The translations under genes and the position numbers were made by a program. Shown in pieces: positions 32,151 to 36,025 of a DNA stretch of 36,025 nucleotides. Source of the stretch: Saccoglossus kowalevskii (lineage: Eukaryota > Hemichordata > Enteropneusta > Harrimaniidae); the NCBI RefSeq assembly GCF_000003605.2, contig NW_003147276.1, positions 476,395 to 512,419 of the forward strand. The letters are read 5' to 3'. A model generated the notes under the pieces. It was not told where the DNA came from. It worked only from the letters and a program-made list of their open reading frames with translations, and did not search any database. How positions within the stretch are numbered: the stretch's first letter is position 1; every line of letters begins with the position of its first letter.

Positions 32151-34773
32151 ATTTGGCTTTTCAGTATTTATTTATTTACTTCAGTTATCATTTGTTTTAT
32201 ACTTTTTACCAACATCTCCAAGAATATATATCCCAGACACACCAAAATTGAAGTGTACAGAGGTTATGAATGCATTAATAGTTTGAGAAAGATTTGACAA
32301 TAATTACTTGAGTTATCATGTAGTGTACACAAGAAATTAACACTACAATAATGGCAATGACAGACAAGGCAAACTTGCTCTACCTTACCTTCATTAAAAT
32401 TACAGGCAATGAAACAATTAATCATCATATTAAGCAATGTAAACTATTTTGTTTGCACAAGAACCAAGCTTTTAAAAATTCACAAGTCAGCAAAAATTCA
32501 GAAATGTTGTAGGATACAGATATTAAATCAGATGTCCAACCCAAATCAAGTAACAGTAAAGATTACCAGTGAAACTAGCATAGTAGGCACAAGAGAAGAA
32601 ATTAGTCTAGATGCTTTATTTGGACAAGAAGCTGCAGTGACTTTTGTGATATTTTGTAACACCAAATGCCATAAAATATTTTTTTCCAGTGTAGTCATGT
32701 TGCATTTTCCACACAAAAAAAACAAAACATTGACCTTTGACCCCCACATTCAATGTGTATATTCTATTCTTTAGAGACTCAGTAACACATTGTATATAGG
32801 AAATTTACAATGCTCCACTACTGACTGAACCATAGTATTAAAAGTGTTACATAACAATACAAATATATGGAAATAAGCTTTTGTCACATTTCACATACTT
32901 AAAGGCAATGTAAAATTACGTCAATCTTGAGCAAAATAATTTAAGAAATCTAAAAAAATATATAAAAATGAGCAAAACGTATCATGGCTGGAAAAATTAG
33001 TGTATTCAAAGCAACAAGAAGGTGACAACAACAACAACTATCAGAACAGCGGATTTGGTAGAATCACAACAGTTGTTTACTATCAAAAACACCTCAATCT
33101 TTTGTGGATTTATTCAGCGTTACAAGCAAGTGAACAACACCGGGTGTGTAAGTATAACCTAAAAGAGGACTGGTTTTATTTTCTTCCTACCTACTCTGTT
33201 ACAGTCACATAGTTGCTTACAGTTATAGATAATTCACACGAAACACAATAAAAATCAGACCTTAAATCAATAAGGAGATCCTATGTATTGTTCCACTAAG
33301 AACAATGTATAAATTCTTGAATCAACAATAGGATATAGAATACAATAACCACCAGTCCACATGTGATGGATTATTCACCACGCTGATTTTGTTGTACTGG
33401 AAATATTTCCCGGGAGGCACCAACCAACCAAAAAGAAGACAGACAGAACAAATGTTTTTCACACAGCTACTTGACAAAAATCCCATTAAAAGTTAACTTA
33501 TTTACAATAATGTCAAAAAAGAAATATTTAGTATTATTATTATAGCATTATTTGGACAGCCAACCAGATTGACGCATTTGCAAAGTTCCAGAACAATTGT
33601 TCTGCTTCCTCACCACCTAAGCAACAATGTATTAAATGCCTGACTGATCAGCACATGACAGAAAATAAATCGCTGAGTTGCAGAGTATTGCAGGTCCTTG
33701 ACTTGATTGTTCTATCATGTATTTACCTGAGTTAAAGTGTTATAATGTGTGTATAATTGAACGATCAAAAGAACAAGCTCCTTCAAGAAACTGCTAATCA
33801 TATGAACCCAGTAATTTTTTCCTGCCCAAATTCTTAAATTGGTCTGTAGTTTTCTATAATTTCAACCAAATAGATGTAACTAAACTCTGAACTCTCACTG
33901 GATTGTTGATAATTTTAAAATTGAGAAGAAAAGGAAGAAAAGCAAACATTTTCTTTAAGCATGCTAATTCAAATTTTACTAACTTTCAAGCACATTTTTG
34001 AAAGAAATTTAAATTTACTTATTTATTGATAAGAACTTTTTATTGGCAACAGATCTTGATTGAAAATTTAAAGAAAAATCTTCTGATTGCTAAAAGGTAA
34101 CAAGTTGACTTTGAAGTTCAAAGGTTTAAAGTCTACTACACATGCATTTTTATAATTCTTAGAGATTTACTAATATTTGACCATGCCAGCTGCTGGAATT
34201 TAAGCAAAATCGGAACATGTTGAAAGTAGAGTCATTACTTGTCCACTATCTCAGAGACCTTGTAAGCAAGATTTACTGTCCTTACTGATTTATATGTGCA
34301 CTGGTGATCTTTAAATGTCAACTTACACTTCAATGGGAAAATAGGTCAGTTTAAAAAATGCCATTATCTGAAAGTATTATTATATCATTCCCTATACATA
34401 CAGTGTCAACAACAAAATTGCAAATTTCTGATTTCCAGATATTTCAGAAGTCTCATTATCATAGTTTGACTAAGGTGAAGTCAAAGATAAAACTTAGAAT
34501 GTTCCTCATGTGCATGTTCATGACAAGTACGAAAACTTATTTCAGAAGATACTTGTCTTCATATTTACTAACATCAACTTCATATTAAATTTGTCATATG
34601 ATTTTTGGAAATAAGTCACACATTTTTTCTAGTCAGAGCGTCAAAATGACTGCCAATTTGGTTTTTAAAGGTAATGGGGATAACATGAAAATATAATTCC
34701 ATTTGATTCTTGCTTTGTTCATTTAAATAAATGACAACATTAGTGGATAATTTACTACCAGTATTTCATACCA
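32151..34773. other. Upstream intron between exon 1 and the satellite
   Basis: About 2.6 kb of AT-rich sequence. The only exon candidate is the weak one at 33727-33821. A perfect DR1 on the minus strand (TGACCTTTGACCC) is at 32731-32743. Open frames here lack domain-like composition. Confidence 0.5.
33727..33821 (-). CDS. Candidate upstream spectrin exon (tentative)
   Basis: A 95-bp open stretch has a donor (ACTCAG|GTAAAT) that leaves in phase 0, as exon 1 requires, and a weak acceptor (TTTGGGCAG|G) entering in phase 1. It would encode KNYWVHMISSFLKELVLLIV then QLYTHYNTLTQ, reading on as [10 protein letters not shown] in exon 1. This resembles the end of helix C in exons 5 and 8. It is shorter than other spectrin exons and the polypyrimidine tract is poor, so it may be chance. 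Confidence 0.35.
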
Positions 34774-36025
34774 GAGTGACTCTGTCTTAAAACTCTAATG
34801 TAGTTCACTGTGACTCCCTATCTTAAACTCTAGGGAAGTTAACTGTGACTCCCTGTCTTGAAACCCTAGTGAAGTTCACTGTGACTCCCTGTCTTAAAAC
34901 TCTAGTGAAGTTCACTGTGACTCCCTGTCTTAAAACTCTAGTGAAGTTAACTGTGACTCCCTATCTTAAACTCTAGTGAAGTTCACTGTGACTCCCTGTC
35001 TTAAAACTCTAGTGAAGTTCACTGTGACTCCCTGTCTTGAAACCCTAGTGAAGTTCACTGTGACTCCCTGTCTTAAAACTCTAGTGAAGTTAACTGTGAC
35101 TCCCTGTCTTAAAACTCTAGTGAAGTTCACTGTGACTCCCTGTCTTAAACTCTAGTGAAGTTCACTGTGACTCCCTATCTTAAACTCTAGTGAAGTTCAC
35201 TGTGACTCCCTGTCTTAAAACTCTAGTGAAGTTCACTGTGACTCCCTGTCTTAAAACTCTAGTGAAGTTCACTGTGACTCCCTGTCTTAAAAATCTAGTG
35301 AAGTTATCTGTGACTCCCTGTCTTAAACTCTAGTGAAGTTAACTGTGATTCCCTGTCTTAAAACTCTAGTGAAGTTAACTGTGACTCCCTGTCTTGAAAC
35401 CCTAGTGAAGTTCACTGTGACTCCCTGTCTTAAAACTCTAGTGAAGTTATCTGTGACTCCCTGTCTTAAACTCTAGTGAAGTTAACTGTGATTCCCTGTC
35501 TTAAAACTCTAGTGAAGTTAACTGTGACTCCCTGTCTTGAAACCCTAGTGAAGTTCACTGTGACTCCCTGTCTTAAAACTCTAGTGAAGTTAACTGTGAC
35601 TCCCTGTCTTAATACTCTAGTGAAGTTAACTGTGACTCCCTGTCTTAATACTCTAGTGAAGTTAACTGTGACTCCCTGTCTTGAAACCCTAGTGAAGTTA
35701 ACTGTGACTCCCTGTCTTAAAACTCTAGGGAAGTTAACTGTGACTCCCTGTCTTGAAACCCTAGTGAAGTTCACTGTGACTCCCTGTCTTAAAACTCTAA
35801 TGTAGTTCACTGTGACTCCCTGTCTTGAAACCCTAGTGAAGTTAACTGTGACTCCCTATCTTAAACTCTAGTGAAGTTCACTGTGACTCCCTGTCTTAAA
35901 CTCTAGTGAAGTTAACTGTGACTCCCTGTCTTAAAACTCTAGGGAAGTTAACTGTGACTCCCTATCTTAAACTCTAGTGAAGTTCACTGTGACTCCCTGT
36001 CTTAAAACTCTAGTGAAGTTAACTG
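34774..36025. repeat. Satellite array, 35/36-bp unit, running off the window
   Basis: About 35 tandem copies of a unit built on GAAGTTMACTGTGACTCCCT followed by gtcttaaaactctagt. Variants include gtcttgaaaccctagt, tatcttaaactctagt (35 bp) and TTCACT versus TTAACT. Where consecutive units are all 36 bp (about 35466-35810) both strands stay open, giving spurious 12-residue repeat proteins. The array has no spacers, so it is not a CRISPR. Confidence 0.95.

Noticed and set aside
32341-32420. Candidate exon next to a GTAAGG donor at 32386-32387
   Set aside because: The phase required by exon 1 runs into a TAA within a few codons.
34300-34370. Candidate exon ending at a GTAAGT donor near 34326
   Set aside because: The phase needed by the candidate exon at 33821 contains a TGA close to the donor and no acceptor supports it.
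35466-35810. Open frames on both strands encoding 12-residue repeat proteins
   Set aside because: They arise because the satellite period of 36 bp is a multiple of three. They break wherever a 35-bp unit occurs and have no start context or splice support.
34774-36025. CRISPR array
   Set aside because: The copies are contiguous with no unique spacers, and the context is an animal gene.

Overview
This window comes from an animal genome, probably a marine invertebrate. It is AT-rich, the single gene is broken into many small exons with GT-AG introns, and the introns carry short inverted-repeat transposons, tRNA-like SINE heads and minisatellites. The lineage cannot be fixed from the sequence. 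No prokaryotic features are present.

One large gene on the minus strand fills the window and runs off its left edge (3' side), and almost certainly off its right edge (5' side). I could place 27 exons with canonical splice sites and compatible reading phases between 31824 and 478. The first 16 (31824 to 15818) encode 933 residues of spectrin-type three-helix repeats. The next three (7935 to 6615) close the last repeat and form an acidic linker. The rest (6810 to 478) encode at least seven titin-like intermediate-set Ig domains. Spectrin repeats followed by Ig domains suggest a CCDC141-like or titin-like cytoskeletal or muscle scaffold. That name is an inference from architecture; no database search was possible.

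The most unusual feature is at 12107-16009. The exon ending the spectrin block has a consensus donor (CAG|GTGGGT) at 15817/15818 that gives a 192-bp exon, the same size as three other exons of this gene. The reading frame nevertheless continues past this donor for another 1236 codons to a TGA at 12107. The extension encodes a disordered, repeat-rich tail: first an SPVQVKQ octapeptide array, then five to six copies of a roughly 95-126 residue module with conserved IITKxVDVKYxYG and [12 protein letters not shown] motifs. The gene therefore seems able to make two proteins, one with spectrin repeats plus Ig domains and one with spectrin repeats plus the repetitive tail, by using or ignoring one splice donor.

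The introns hold at least three families of short inverted-repeat elements, several copies lying about 20 nt from splice sites. They also hold an array of CArG-like boxes (4020-4215), an array of CAGCTG E-boxes (26590-26705), scattered nuclear-receptor-type direct repeats, a CpG-rich insert (21550-21880) and several hairpins. The right end (34774-36025) is a 35/36-bp satellite array that continues out of the window.
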